Shown here: one piece after another, positions 17,688 through 27,818 of the stretch
Layout: each line of letters begins with the position of its first letter
Numbering within the stretch: position 1 is the first letter of the stretch
Assembly (NCBI RefSeq): GCF_905372525.1
Contig: NZ_CAJPPN010000004.1
Coordinates: 1-64,000 of the forward strand
DNA length: 64,000 bases
Direction: 5' to 3'
From: an uncultured Porphyromonas sp.
GTDB taxonomy: Bacteria > Bacteroidota > Bacteroidia > Bacteroidales > Porphyromonadaceae
The notes under the pieces: generated by a model
Databases searched by the model: none
The model's input: the letters and a program-made list of their open reading frames with translations, nothing else
What the model was told of the DNA's origin: nothing
Made by a program: the position numbers and the translations under genes

Positions 17688-19253
17688 ATGAACAAGTATA
17701 AGGCACTTGCCCTCATCATCGCCCTCATCCTACCTGCTGTCCTCTCCTCTTGTAATGGTCTGCTGGACAAGCAACCCGATGATCGGGTCACGGTGAACTC
17801 CCCCGAACTCGTCCGAAGACTCCTCATCAACGCTTACCCTACGGCTACCCCGACCTTGGTCTCAGAGCTCTCCAGCGACAATATAGATGACTACGGGACG
17901 GACAACCCGAATTATACCAACTTCCAGCTGGGCTTCGCCTACTGGGATGATACGCCCGAGTACAATACGGCAGACGGACTACGTGCCATCTGGGAGGCGC
18001 ACTACAAGGCGATTGCCCATGCTAATAAGGCTCTGGAGGTCATCGATCAGCTGGGCAACACCTCTGCCCTAGCCCCTCATCGAGGGGAAGCACTGCTCTG
18101 TCGGGCCTACGCCCACTTCGTGCTGGTCAATGTCTTCGCCAAGCACTACAACACTCAGTCCAGCCCCACCGACCTAGGTGTACCGTACGTGACCAAGCCC
18201 GAGACGGAGCTGGACCCGAAGTACACCCGCAACACCGTCTCCGAGGTCTACGCTGCCATCGCTCGGGATCTACAGGAGGGGCTCCCACTGATCACCGACA
18301 GCTACTACAGCGAACCTATCTATCACTTCAATAGGAGTGCGGCATATGCCTTCGCTGCTCGCTTCTACCTCTATCACGAGGAGTGGGACAAGGCCATCGC
18401 TGCGGCAGACGTAGCTCTCACGGGCAAGAGCCCACGGGACTGGTCAGAGTTCCAGAACGCATCCGTCGTCGGAGCAAAGACCGAGGATGCCTATGCCAAG
18501 CTCTATAGCCGTACCACGACGAGTGCCAACTTCCTCCTGCTCCCAGTCACCTCGGGGATCCGCAGCTATTTCTCCAATGCGAAGGAGCGTCGCTTCTCGC
18601 ACTGCCACCGAGCAGCTACCGAGACCCTCCTAGCAAGCAACATTTGGTCGAAGACCACGAGCCCACAGAACGACTACTGGCAGGAGCCCTTCATCTCCCC
18701 GGTGTACAACTTCAGAGACATCATCAATCAGTCCAAGTACCCCACCTACACGAGCAACTCGAGCAACACGATCGTCGTGCCCTTCTCCTACGAAGAGACC
18801 CTGCTCGTCCGTGCCGAGGCTAAGGTGCTTCGTGGGGACAATGCTGGGGCTATCCAGGACCTCAATGCCTGGACCTCCGCCTACCTAAAGGTAAGTGACA
18901 AGACCTTCACGGAGGCTCAGATCGTCGACTTCTACAAAGCCCTAGCCTACAGCACGGCAGACGCACCGACGATCAAGAAGACCCTTCACCCTCGCTTCGC
19001 ACTCTCCGGGGGAGAGACTCAGGAGATGATCCTGCATCAGGTCCTACAGTGTCGCCGTATAGCTACGCTGCACGAGGGACTGCGCTGGATAGACATCAAG
19101 CGTTATGGCATCGAGGTACCCCGCTATGTACATGACGCACGCAATAGGGGCAACGTCTCGGTCGCAAAGACCCTCACCAGCTGGGACGATCATACAGCAC
19201 TGGAGATTCCTCAGAATGCTATATCCAAAGGCATGAAGCCCAATCGTCCCTAA
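17688..19253 (+). CDS. SusD/RagB family nutrient-binding lipoprotein
   Basis: A 521-residue surface lipoprotein. The lipobox is LSSC with the lipidated Cys at residue 22 (VLSSCNGLLDKQPDD). The helical SusD pattern is clear: NIDDYG, LRAIWEAHYKAIAHANKALE, and LCRAYAHFVLVNVFAKHY (TPR-like). A late RWIDIKRYG motif is typical of the family's C-terminus. It pairs with the SusC protein just upstream to bind ligand above the barrel. The length is normal. Confidence 0.94.
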   Translation: MNKYKALALIIALILPAVLSSCNGLLDKQPDDRVTVNSPELVRRLLINAYPTATPTLVSELSSDNIDDYGTDNPNYTNFQLGFAYWDDTPEYNTADGLRAIWEAHYKAIAHANKALEVIDQLGNTSALAPHRGEALLCRAYAHFVLVNVFAKHYNTQSSPTDLGVPYVTKPETELDPKYTRNTVSEVYAAIARDLQEGLPLITDSYYSEPIYHFNRSAAYAFAARFYLYHEEWDKAIAAADVALTGKSPRDWSEFQNASVVGAKTEDAYAKLYSRTTTSANFLLLPVTSGIRSYFSNAKERRFSHCHRAATETLLASNIWSKTTSPQNDYWQEPFISPVYNFRDIINQSKYPTYTSNSSNTIVVPFSYEETLLVRAEAKVLRGDNAGAIQDLNAWTSAYLKVSDKTFTEAQIVDFYKALAYSTADAPTIKKTLHPRFALSGGETQEMILHQVLQCRRIATLHEGLRWIDIKRYGIEVPRYVHDARNRGNVSVAKTLTSWDDHTALEIPQNAISKGMKPNRP

Positions 19254-19319
19254 GCCCCGCCACCCCACTCATCCACGGCTCCGACGAGCGAGCCCCACAT
19301 CCCCTACCAAGATACAGAT

Positions 19320-20354
19320 ATGAATAGCATCCCCCGTAGGCTTCGCCAGCTATCCCTGATCGCTCTGGCTAGCCTTGCCCTCTCGGCCTGCAAGGGTGCC
19401 GACAGCGACCTCTCCAAAGAGAGTGTCGTACGTACCCCGGAGCACCAGTCCGAGCTGGATAAGTATATCGAGGAACAGTTCTCCCGCCCCTACAATATAG
19501 AGGTACTCTACCGCTATCGGGAATACGAGATAGGTCGTGGGTGGGTCACCTCACCGGCACGAGCGGAGAATAGCCTGCAGTTCGTCAATGTCCTGCGCTA
19601 CCTTTTCCTCGAGCCCTATGTCGAGACCACGAGCAAGGCCTTCGTCAGGCAGTTCTCCCCCCAGGCCCTCATCCTCACGGGCTACTATGGGTACAATCCC
19701 CCGCCTAGCAACACCTACACGCTAGCATCAACGATCAACGGGATCAAGATCGTCTTCATGGACATCAACCATCTTGACTTCCCCACCCTAAAGGCACTCT
19801 ATGCCGAGCGGGAAGCCCTACAAGGCAAGACCGATGCTACCAGCGTCGCCCGATACAACGAACTGGATGCGCAGATCAAGCGGACGAACCAGTCCTACAT
19901 CACCACCCTGCGCACCTCCTACCTGCGTACGATCTATCATGAGTCTGCCCATACCTTCCACCAGAGGGTAGAGCCTACCACAGACTTCGACAAGATTACT
20001 TCGCTAGACTATAAGGGGGGTACGTGGACGACTTGGTGGACACGCAACGGCAAACGTTCCATCCAATACGGCTTCATCAGCAACTATGCGAGCCAGGAGC
20101 CTCACGAGGACTTCGCCGAGCTCTTCGCCCACTACATCATCCTTACCCCCGAGGAGTGGGCGGTGAAGATGCAGGAGGCGGATGTGACACCCTCGGGAGC
20201 TAGTTCCTCGGGGAAGGTGCTCATCGAACGCAAGCTCGCCATCATCAAGGAATACATGACACGGCAGTGGGGGTTAGACATGGATCTGCTGCGGAGTAAT
20301 GTCCAGAAGCGGTACCCCGAGTTTGCCCGCCAAGACTTCACCATCATCCACTAA
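19320..20354 (+). CDS. putative zinc-binding metallopeptidase lipoprotein
   Basis: A 344-residue lipoprotein (lipobox LSAC, Cys near residue 23). The gluzincin-type motif HESAH is at residues 207-211 (IYHESAHTFHQ). About 50 residues later comes EPHEDFAELFAHYI, where a further metal ligand is expected. This combination fits the 'putative zinc-binding metallo-peptidase' family (PF15890-like) often found beside SusC/SusD pairs. It probably trims ligands at the cell surface for the SusCD pair. The family call is from memory of its motifs, not a search. Confidence 0.82.
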   Translation: MNSIPRRLRQLSLIALASLALSACKGADSDLSKESVVRTPEHQSELDKYIEEQFSRPYNIEVLYRYREYEIGRGWVTSPARAENSLQFVNVLRYLFLEPYVETTSKAFVRQFSPQALILTGYYGYNPPPSNTYTLASTINGIKIVFMDINHLDFPTLKALYAEREALQGKTDATSVARYNELDAQIKRTNQSYITTLRTSYLRTIYHESAHTFHQRVEPTTDFDKITSLDYKGGTWTTWWTRNGKRSIQYGFISNYASQEPHEDFAELFAHYIILTPEEWAVKMQEADVTPSGASSSGKVLIERKLAIIKEYMTRQWGLDMDLLRSNVQKRYPEFARQDFTIIH

Positions 20355-20367
20355 GCCCTATTGACCT

Positions 20368-21669
20368 ATGAAGAGATACTACATGAGCCTCCTCGTGGGG
20401 CTCGCCCTCACCTCTAGCCTGATGCCGTCCTGCTCCTCGGCCGACAAGCTCAGCGACCTCGGCGAAGCATCCCAACGTACACGTGAGGTGCTACGTGAGT
20501 ACACCGACCGCCTAGAGGGCAACAAGGGTTACTGGCTCCTCACCTACTGGCCAGACAGCCGTCTGCGCTATGGGGGCTACAACTTCTTCGTCCACTTCGA
20601 GGGGGGGAAGGTCACCGGACTTACCGAGCTACACCCCACGGCGGTGACCTCGCTCTATGACGTCACGACGATAGACCAGCCGACACTATGCTTCTCCACC
20701 TTCAACGATGCCTTGCTACATTTCAGTAAGTCCTCGGAGTACTTCCGCTCCGCCCGAGGTGGTGACTTTGAGCTCCTGCTGAAAGAGATAAAGGGTGACA
20801 CCATCCTCCTGGAGGGACGTAAGCAGGGCACACGGATGACCCTCGTCCCCTTCGGCTCAGATCCTGCGACAGAGATCACGGCTATCCAGCGGGTCTCTCG
20901 CCTTCTTCGCACAGCGGGGCTTACCTCGGTGACTATAGGTACGGCAGGCACGGTAGCCCTTCGCCTGCATCCGGGCTACCGCCAGATAGAGTTCACGCCA
21001 GAGGGAGGGACGACCGTACGTGCCCCCTTCGTCTACACCTCCCGAGGCCTTCGCTTCTATCAGCCCGTGACCCTAGGGGGTGTTACCCTCAGTGAGCTCG
21101 TGCTCAGTAGCGATGATACCCAGCTACAGAGTACCGATGGGAGTATCCAGACGACCATAGTAAACCCTCCCCTAGACTTCGCCACGAAGACCTTCGTCTA
21201 TTACGCAGAGACGGGCTTTGTGTCCCCCAAGATGCTCCAGCACCTTACCCGTGCCAAGAATGCCCTGACACGCACAGGACGTGGCACACTGCAGACCACA
21301 GGCTACTGGGGAGCTTTCACCGCTGCCGACCTCGGGGTGAACCTAAGAGGTAACGACAGCCACAACACTATGGTCATGACCTCGGGCATTATGACGACCC
21401 AAGGGTACTACAATAGAGCCAGCTACGAAGTAGACTTCGTCGGTGTAGGGGCAGACCCGACACAGGTGGATATCCTACTGAGGGATGGTAACGACTCCTC
21501 GGGCTGGTACTTCTACAGCGCCATCATGCCTATCGTCGAGGGGCCTCGCTCTAAGGCTCCCTACACCATCACCGCCTACACCGATGACGGTGGCGCTACC
21601 TACTATTACTACCTGCAGAGTACGACAGACGCAGACTACTGGCTCTACCTCTATCCCTACTCTGCCTAA
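20368..21669 (+). CDS. DUF4302-like lipoprotein
   Basis: A 433-residue lipoprotein (lipobox MPSC, Cys near residue 22). The N-terminal part (GYWLLTYWPDSRLRYGGYNF, then FFVHFEGGKVTGLTEL) resembles the DUF4302 family, which commonly follows SusCD and PF15890 genes in Bacteroidales. Many beta-strand patterns and a tyrosine-rich C-terminus are seen. There is no catalytic motif. It lies 13 bp after the metallopeptidase and closes the operon before the terminator at 21692. A ligand-binding accessory role is inferred from position. Confidence 0.72.
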   Translation: MKRYYMSLLVGLALTSSLMPSCSSADKLSDLGEASQRTREVLREYTDRLEGNKGYWLLTYWPDSRLRYGGYNFFVHFEGGKVTGLTELHPTAVTSLYDVTTIDQPTLCFSTFNDALLHFSKSSEYFRSARGGDFELLLKEIKGDTILLEGRKQGTRMTLVPFGSDPATEITAIQRVSRLLRTAGLTSVTIGTAGTVALRLHPGYRQIEFTPEGGTTVRAPFVYTSRGLRFYQPVTLGGVTLSELVLSSDDTQLQSTDGSIQTTIVNPPLDFATKTFVYYAETGFVSPKMLQHLTRAKNALTRTGRGTLQTTGYWGAFTAADLGVNLRGNDSHNTMVMTSGIMTTQGYYNRASYEVDFVGVGADPTQVDILLRDGNDSSGWYFYSAIMPIVEGPRSKAPYTITAYTDDGGATYYYYLQSTTDADYWLYLYPYSA

Positions 21670-21691
21670 GCTCAGCCGGTAGATCCGAGCC

Positions 21692-21743
21692 AAAGATTAG
21701 CCCCCTTCATCCGATACGTGTCGGATGAAGGGGGCTAATCTTT
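21692..21743. terminator. bidirectional terminator
   Basis: A perfect 23-bp stem (21692-21714 with 21721-21743) has a 6-nt loop, and AAA/TTT ends flank it. It lies between the converging SusCD operon and Tricorn-like gene. Confidence 0.93.
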
Positions 21744-21762
21744 TGCAGAGGTAGTCTCGCTG

Positions 21763-24700
21763 CTACTTCTTCACTTCGCTAAGCAAGACCTCTACGGCTC
21801 GCTCGAGCTGTGTGTCGTGTCCCTGAAGCACCTTGTGTGGCTCTAGTGGCACAACGACATCTGGGATCATCTCGGTATTCTCCAGATACTTGCCATCAGC
21901 AGTCAGATAGCCTACGGCTGGGATCCCATAGTAGAGTGCTGGGTCTAGGAGTGTATCCCAATTGACGCTCGTCATAGTGCCTGGTACGGGCATCCCTACG
22001 ACCTTCCCTATGCCCTGGTGCTGATAGACCCAAGGCGAACCGTGAGCATTGCTATAGTCGGCTTCGCAGGTGACCATTACGGAGGGGTGGTTCCATCGTC
22101 TGCTGGGCATCTCACAGTAGTCCTTACCACGGACGACCTGCTGGAGATACTTCTTGCCCGAGAAGAATACCTCGAGATCCTCGTGGAGCCTTCCCCCACC
22201 ATTGTAGCGGATGTCTATGACGATCCCCTTCTTACCATAATACTTACCCAAGACATCGGAATAGACGTTACGGAAGCTGGGGTCTCCCATCGAAGGGATA
22301 TGGACATAGCCTAGACGTCCACCCGAGAGGCGCTCGACCTCGCTAGCACGCTGACGGATCCAACGCTTGTAGAGGAGTGAGGAGAGCGCACCCTGAGAGA
22401 TAGGGCGAATGACCTCCTCGATGGTCTCTCCCCCTGCCGTACGGAACGTGACGAGGACACGCTTGCCGACCTTGTCATTGAGTAGCGGGAAGTAGTCTTG
22501 CCCCTCCTTGATCGGTGTGCCATCGATCGCCGTGATGAGCGCACCAGCTCGGAGACGGCTCCAGGAGACGTCAAAGGGGCCTCCTACTACGACCTCATCC
22601 ACACGTAGCCCATCCCCTCGGCTGGGTGAGGAGAGGAAGAGCCCGAGCTCTGCCGTGGGGAAGGCTGAGCCCGAGGCTCGATAGCGTCCCCCCGTGTGCG
22701 AGACATTCAGTTCGCCAAGTAGCTCGCTAAGCATCTCGGCGAAGTCTTGGCTCGTGGTGATGTGGGGGAGGAACTGGCGGTAGTGCTTCGTCAGTTGTGC
22801 CCAGTCCACACCATGCATATCTGTACGGTAGAAGCGAGCCGCCTCCTCACGTACGACTTCCTCGTACATCGCCTCACGCTCCTTAACGCGGTCGATGGAG
22901 CGAGAGCCCGTGATCGTGATCGCCTTCAGCGCGTCATTCTTCGGGTCGAGCTTCTGGGGACTACTGCCGAGGATGAAGAGTGTCTTGCCCTCCTTGTCCT
23001 TGTCAAAGAAGGGAGAGCTTAGGTCGAGCTTCTTCTGTAGCTGGGTCTTGTGCTTGAGGAGATCATGTACCCAAAGGTCATAGCCACCCTCGTGGGAAGC
23101 AAAGTAATAGAGTTTCTTCCCGTCAGGAGAGAGCATAGCGTCTGCGAGCGAAGAGGAATTAGGAGTAAGGCGGACAATGCGATCCTCTATCCCCTCGAGC
23201 TCGAGCTGTACAGGCTCGGGCTTGGCCTTAGTGGTCTTGGTGGAGTCGGTCTTAGCCTTCGCCTTGGCCTGCTTCTCTGCTTCGTCCAGGAGCTCACGCT
23301 CCTCATCGGTCATGCGGTAGCGTTCGTACCCCTTGCGGGTGAGGAAGACGATCATCACGTCATTCTCCGAGCCCCATGAGGCGTGGTTACGCATCCCATA
23401 GCGGTCGGTCATATAGGTAAGAGCCTTGCCATCCTGAGACCAACGTGGGGAGGTGTTGAAGTAGCCGCTATTGGTGATGTTGAAGACAGGCTTCCCTCCC
23501 TCTGCGCTCACAATCCCGATATCACTATAGGGGGCATGTGCCCGAGCGACATACTGCAGAGCGAACCAATGTCCATCAGGAGACCAAGTGTAGTCTATGC
23601 CTCCCGAGCGTTCGTGGTGCTGGGAGCCGTCGGTGATGGTACGCAGTTGCTTCGTCTGCAGGTTATAAACCATCAGCTTGGAGCGATCCAGCACAAAGGC
23701 GAGTTCCTTGCCATCGGGAGAGAACTGAGGGTACATCTTCTCCCCCTTCACCCCGAGGGAGAGCTTCTCCTCAATGATATTCGTTGCATTGGGGAAGTTG
23801 GGGTCCTCACTACGTCCGATGCGTGCCCGATAGAGTTCCCAAGAGCCCTCCTTCGTAGAGGCATAGACCAGTGTGCGGTTGTCCGCTCCGAAGGTCATCC
23901 CACGACCCGTGAACGAGCCATGAGTCACCTGCTTCGTCGTGCTATGGTCTGCCGAAGTGACGAATATATCCCCACGTGAGAGGAAGGCGATCTGCTTCCC
24001 ATCTGGTGATACCGCCGAGGAGCCTAGGGAGCGAGACATAGAGAGGTGGAGCTGCTCGTCACTCTCCCTGTCCTTGGTGATGCGCACAGAGATGCGTTGG
24101 GGTTCCTTGCCTGGGGTCAGGGTGTATAGCTCACCAGCGTAGCCGAAGGCCAGTAGCCCACCCTTCGACACAGATAGGAAACGTACGGGGTCACCTTTGA
24201 GGCGAGTGAGAGCCTTCGCCTCGGTGCTACCTGCCGAGAGGTCACCCTCATAGACATTCATCGAGCCTCCGCCTCGCTCACTGAGGAAGTAGAGCTTCTT
24301 CCCATCAGGAGCATAGAGTGGGTTGCGATCCTCCGCAGGGTGCTGCAGGACGTAGCGGTAGGTCTTCTTGTCCAGATCATACTCCACGAGGTCACGAGCC
24401 ACAGAGGAGGTATGGTGCTTGCGCCATTCGTTCTCAAAGCCCTTGATGTCCTGATAGAGGATGCGTCGACCATCCGCACTCATGCTGATTGCCTCTGCGG
24501 GCGTAGCTAGTAGGAGCTCGGGGCGTGCCCCTCCTCGGACGGATACCCGATAGACCTCAGTCAAGATAGAGGTAGGGAAGAGGGCGGAGTGGGCAGGATC
24601 CTGGATATGTGCCTTGAAGAGCACATGGGCGCCATCGGGTGTGAAGGCATAGGGGATCTCCGTCCCCGAGTGGGTGGTCAGCTGGCGAGCTTCGCCCCCC

Positions 24701-24999
24701 GTGGCAGAGATGATGTAGATGTTCGTCCCGCTGTTATTTCGGTCACTCGTGAAGGCGATCTGCTTCCCATCGGGCGACCAGACGGGGTGGCACTCATAGG
24801 CGCTACCCGAGGTGAGGCGCTGGGCATCGCCCCCAGAGGTAGGGACGGTGTAGAGGTCACCCTGATAGGTAAAGGCAACCTTCGTCCCATCGGGCGAGAT
24901 CGCAGGGTGGCGAAGCCATAGGGGACGCTCCTCTCGGGCCAAGCTCACGAGCGAGGCTGAGCAGAGGAGCGTAAGGGTGAAGAGGGTCTTTCGTACCAT
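21763..24999 (-). CDS. Tricorn-like protease (WD40-like propeller + PDZ + S41 domain), exported
   Basis: A 1078-residue exported peptidase. The signal peptide ends near SLA (about residue 21). Repeated SPDGK(Q/E)IAF motifs (PD40/Tol-B-like blades) run through about residues 30-620. A PDZ domain (about 780-855; GALITAIDGTPI) and an S41 C-terminal protease domain follow. The latter has VIDIRYNGGGR and a probable catalytic Ser in CEADYSNAHG. This is the Tricorn domain order, and the length fits bacterial homologues. It would degrade peptides in the periplasm. A Lys/Ala/Thr-rich linker (about residues 560-590) separates propeller parts. It follows polA by 44 bp, so co-transcription is likely. Confidence 0.88.
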   Translation of the reverse strand: MVRKTLFTLTLLCSASLVSLAREERPLWLRHPAISPDGTKVAFTYQGDLYTVPTSGGDAQRLTSGSAYECHPVWSPDGKQIAFTSDRNNSGTNIYIISATGGEARQLTTHSGTEIPYAFTPDGAHVLFKAHIQDPAHSALFPTSILTEVYRVSVRGGARPELLLATPAEAISMSADGRRILYQDIKGFENEWRKHHTSSVARDLVEYDLDKKTYRYVLQHPAEDRNPLYAPDGKKLYFLSERGGGSMNVYEGDLSAGSTEAKALTRLKGDPVRFLSVSKGGLLAFGYAGELYTLTPGKEPQRISVRITKDRESDEQLHLSMSRSLGSSAVSPDGKQIAFLSRGDIFVTSADHSTTKQVTHGSFTGRGMTFGADNRTLVYASTKEGSWELYRARIGRSEDPNFPNATNIIEEKLSLGVKGEKMYPQFSPDGKELAFVLDRSKLMVYNLQTKQLRTITDGSQHHERSGGIDYTWSPDGHWFALQYVARAHAPYSDIGIVSAEGGKPVFNITNSGYFNTSPRWSQDGKALTYMTDRYGMRNHASWGSENDVMIVFLTRKGYERYRMTDEERELLDEAEKQAKAKAKTDSTKTTKAKPEPVQLELEGIEDRIVRLTPNSSSLADAMLSPDGKKLYYFASHEGGYDLWVHDLLKHKTQLQKKLDLSSPFFDKDKEGKTLFILGSSPQKLDPKNDALKAITITGSRSIDRVKEREAMYEEVVREEAARFYRTDMHGVDWAQLTKHYRQFLPHITTSQDFAEMLSELLGELNVSHTGGRYRASGSAFPTAELGLFLSSPSRGDGLRVDEVVVGGPFDVSWSRLRAGALITAIDGTPIKEGQDYFPLLNDKVGKRVLVTFRTAGGETIEEVIRPISQGALSSLLYKRWIRQRASEVERLSGGRLGYVHIPSMGDPSFRNVYSDVLGKYYGKKGIVIDIRYNGGGRLHEDLEVFFSGKKYLQQVVRGKDYCEMPSRRWNHPSVMVTCEADYSNAHGSPWVYQHQGIGKVVGMPVPGTMTSVNWDTLLDPALYYGIPAVGYLTADGKYLENTEMIPDVVVPLEPHKVLQGHDTQLERAVEVLLSEVKK

Positions 25000-25043
25000 A
25001 GTATGATGTATGATTTAGTTGGGATCTAGGGAAGGGGGAGCCC

Positions 25044-27803
25044 TTAGTGTGCTTCGAGCCAATTAGCACCATGCCCGATACTTACCTCGAGGGGCACACG
25101 TAGGTCGGGATAGACGGACTCCATCACCTCACGTACGAGGGTGGTCATCTCGTCCAGCTCGGAGAGGGGGACGTTGAAGTTCAGTTCGTCATGTACCTGC
25201 AGGATCATCCTACTGCCTAGTCCTCGCTCACGGATAGCCTGCTCTAGGCGAATCATCGCCAGCTTGATGAGGTCTGCAGCGGAGCCTTGTAGAGGAGCGT
25301 TGATAGCATTTCGCTCGGCATAGCCACGTACTACTGCGTTGGCACTATTGATATCGGGCAGGAGACGGCGACGACCGAGGAGGGTCGTCACGTAGCCCCG
25401 CTTCTTAGCCTCCTCGACTACCTCAGTCATATAGCGGGCTACACCTGGGTAGGAGGCGAAGTAGCCCTCGATCAGTTCCTTGGCCTCTCGCCGTGGGATG
25501 GAGAGACGTTCGCTCAGCCCAAAGGCGGAGATGCCGTAGATGATCCCGAAGTTGGCCGTCTTAGCCCTTCGGCGCATATCTGCCGACACCTCTCCGTGAC
25601 TCAGGCCGTAGATCTTGGCAGCTGTCGCCTGATGCACGTCTTGACCCGAACGGAAGGCCTCGATCAGTGCAGGGTCTTCGCTGAAGTGCGCCATCAGGCG
25701 AAGCTCGATCTGCGAATAGTCGGCACTGAGGAACGTACAGCCCTCCTCGGGGACGAAGGCTTCACGGATAGCTCGTCCCTCGGGGGTACGGATGGGGATA
25801 TTCTGAATGTTGGGATTACTGCTGGAGAGACGCCCCGTAGCCGCAATGGTTTGGTTAAAGGTCGTATGGATCTTCCCATCTGGGTAGACCAGCTCGGGGA
25901 GCGCTTCTACGTAGGTGCTGAGGAGCTTCTTCACTCCTCGGTAGTCGAGGATCTTCCCCACCACTGGGTGCTTATCTCGGAGCTTCTCCAGTACCTCTTC
26001 GCTCGTGGTATAGCCCCCAGTCTTTGTCTTCTTGGCCTTCTCCACGATCTGTAGTTCATCGAAGAGGGCTTCGCCTACCTGCCGACTGCTATTGACATTG
26101 ATGCTGTGCCCGAGGAGGAGACTGATCTCACCCTCGAGGCGCAGGAGCTCCCCTTGTAGCTCATCCGCCTGACGGCCGAGGCACGACTTGTCGAGCCTTA
26201 CCCCCTCTCGCTCCATCCCGAGGAGTACCTTCACCAGAGGCATCTCCACCTCGGTAAAGAGCTTCATGAGCCCAGCCTTCTCGAGTCGCTCATAGAGGTA
26301 CTCGTAGAGCAGGTAGGTGATGTGCGTGTCCTCGGCTGCGTAGAACTGGAGGCGAGCAGGCTCGACCTGACGCAGATCAAACTGCCGAGGGCTCTGTGGG
26401 GCGATCATCTCCTCGAAGGACATCATCTTATACCCGAGGAACTTGTCCGCCAGTTCGTCCAAGCCGTGACGCATATCGGGGTAGAGGAGATAGTGGGCGA
26501 TCATGGTGTCGAAGAGAGGCCCCCCGACCTCCACACCATACGAACGGAGTACCTGCAGGTCGTACTTGAGGTTTTGCCCCACCTTGAGGGAGCCCGCTTG
26601 CTGGAGGATCGGGGCAAGTTGGCCTAGTAGCTGGCAAGCCTCCTCCCTACCCTGAGGGACATCTAGGTAATAAGTCGTCTCAGCATCGAAGGCAAAGGTA
26701 ACGGCCACCAGCTCCGCCCTTAGGGCATCGACACTCGTCGTCTCGGTATCTAAGGCAAGCACCTTCGCCCCTCGTGCCCGCTCTAGGAAGGCAGGGAGCG
26801 TCTCGGCACGAAGTACCTCGATCCGCATCGTGGGGATCGTCGTCGGGGCTAGAGTCTCAGCCTCCTCCGTCTCCTCTAGGCTGGCAAAGAGGTCATCTGG
26901 GGGAAGGGTGGGCTTAGCCTTGGCGGGCGCAGGCGACTTGCCAAGCACCCGACTAAGGAGCGTGCGAAACTCCAGCTCCTCGAAGAGGCGACGTACGGCC
27001 TCCTCATCCTTCTCTACCCTCTGATAGTCTCCTGGGGTATAGTCCAGCGGCACATCGGTGCGGATGGTAGCCAAGTAGTACGATAGTCGAATGTCGGCCT
27101 CGCCCTCTAGGAGCTTCTTGCCCGTAGCTCCCTTGATCTCGCTAGCGTGTGCTAGGAGGTTCTCCACCGAGCCATATTCAGCTAGGAGCTTCTGCGCCCC
27201 CTTCTCCCCGATGCCTTTGCACCCAGGGATATTGTCCACCTTGTCCCCAAGGAGGGCTAGGTAGTCAATGACCTGTCGGGTAGAGCTGAGCCCGAACTTC
27301 TCTAGTATCTCCTTCTCCCCCCACACCTCATAGCCACCGCCCTGCATCGGGCGATACATCTTGACCTGCTCCGTGACGAGCTGACCATAGTCCTTGTCGG
27401 GTGTGACCATATAGACCTCTCGCCCTGCACTCGCTGCTCGATGGCTTAGTGTCCCGATGACATCGTCGGCTTCGTAGTCTGCCACCTCCACAGCGGGGAT
27501 GCGGTAGGCCTCTAGGAGCTGACGGATGATGGGGACAGCGATACGTATACCCTCGGGGGTCTCCTCTCGCTGAGCCTTGTAGTCGGGGTACTCTCTGTGG
27601 CGGAACGTCCCGCCCGCAGGGTCGAAGACCACGGCGAGCTCATCGGGCTGTTCCTTACCCAGCAGATCCTCCAGCATCAGCACGAAGCCAAAGATAGCAC
27701 TGGTATTTCGTCCCTGGCTATCGATACGGGGAGCCTTGATGAAGGCATAGTATGCCCGATAGATCAGAGCGTAAGCATCGAGTAGGAATAATCGCTGTGG
27801 CAT
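25044..27803 (-). CDS. polA: DNA polymerase I
   Basis: A 919-residue, full-length Pol I. The 5'-3' exonuclease domain covers about 1-290 (FLLDAYALIYRAYYAF; GDKVDNIPGCKGIGEKGA). The 3'-5' proofreading domain (about 330-515) keeps its acidic residues (ALDTETTSVDA, NLKYDLQVL, AAEDTHITYLL). The polymerase domain has motif A DYSQIELRLMAHF, motif B RRAKTANFGIIYG and motif C QVHDELNF. It fills gaps in replication and repair. The start is only 15 bp downstream of rloB, so its expression may depend on the promoter of that defence pair. Confidence 0.97.
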   Translation of the reverse strand: MPQRLFLLDAYALIYRAYYAFIKAPRIDSQGRNTSAIFGFVLMLEDLLGKEQPDELAVVFDPAGGTFRHREYPDYKAQREETPEGIRIAVPIIRQLLEAYRIPAVEVADYEADDVIGTLSHRAASAGREVYMVTPDKDYGQLVTEQVKMYRPMQGGGYEVWGEKEILEKFGLSSTRQVIDYLALLGDKVDNIPGCKGIGEKGAQKLLAEYGSVENLLAHASEIKGATGKKLLEGEADIRLSYYLATIRTDVPLDYTPGDYQRVEKDEEAVRRLFEELEFRTLLSRVLGKSPAPAKAKPTLPPDDLFASLEETEEAETLAPTTIPTMRIEVLRAETLPAFLERARGAKVLALDTETTSVDALRAELVAVTFAFDAETTYYLDVPQGREEACQLLGQLAPILQQAGSLKVGQNLKYDLQVLRSYGVEVGGPLFDTMIAHYLLYPDMRHGLDELADKFLGYKMMSFEEMIAPQSPRQFDLRQVEPARLQFYAAEDTHITYLLYEYLYERLEKAGLMKLFTEVEMPLVKVLLGMEREGVRLDKSCLGRQADELQGELLRLEGEISLLLGHSINVNSSRQVGEALFDELQIVEKAKKTKTGGYTTSEEVLEKLRDKHPVVGKILDYRGVKKLLSTYVEALPELVYPDGKIHTTFNQTIAATGRLSSSNPNIQNIPIRTPEGRAIREAFVPEEGCTFLSADYSQIELRLMAHFSEDPALIEAFRSGQDVHQATAAKIYGLSHGEVSADMRRRAKTANFGIIYGISAFGLSERLSIPRREAKELIEGYFASYPGVARYMTEVVEEAKKRGYVTTLLGRRRLLPDINSANAVVRGYAERNAINAPLQGSAADLIKLAMIRLEQAIRERGLGSRMILQVHDELNFNVPLSELDEMTTLVREVMESVYPDLRVPLEVSIGHGANWLEAH

Positions 27804-27818
27804 GAATAGGATGGGTAA

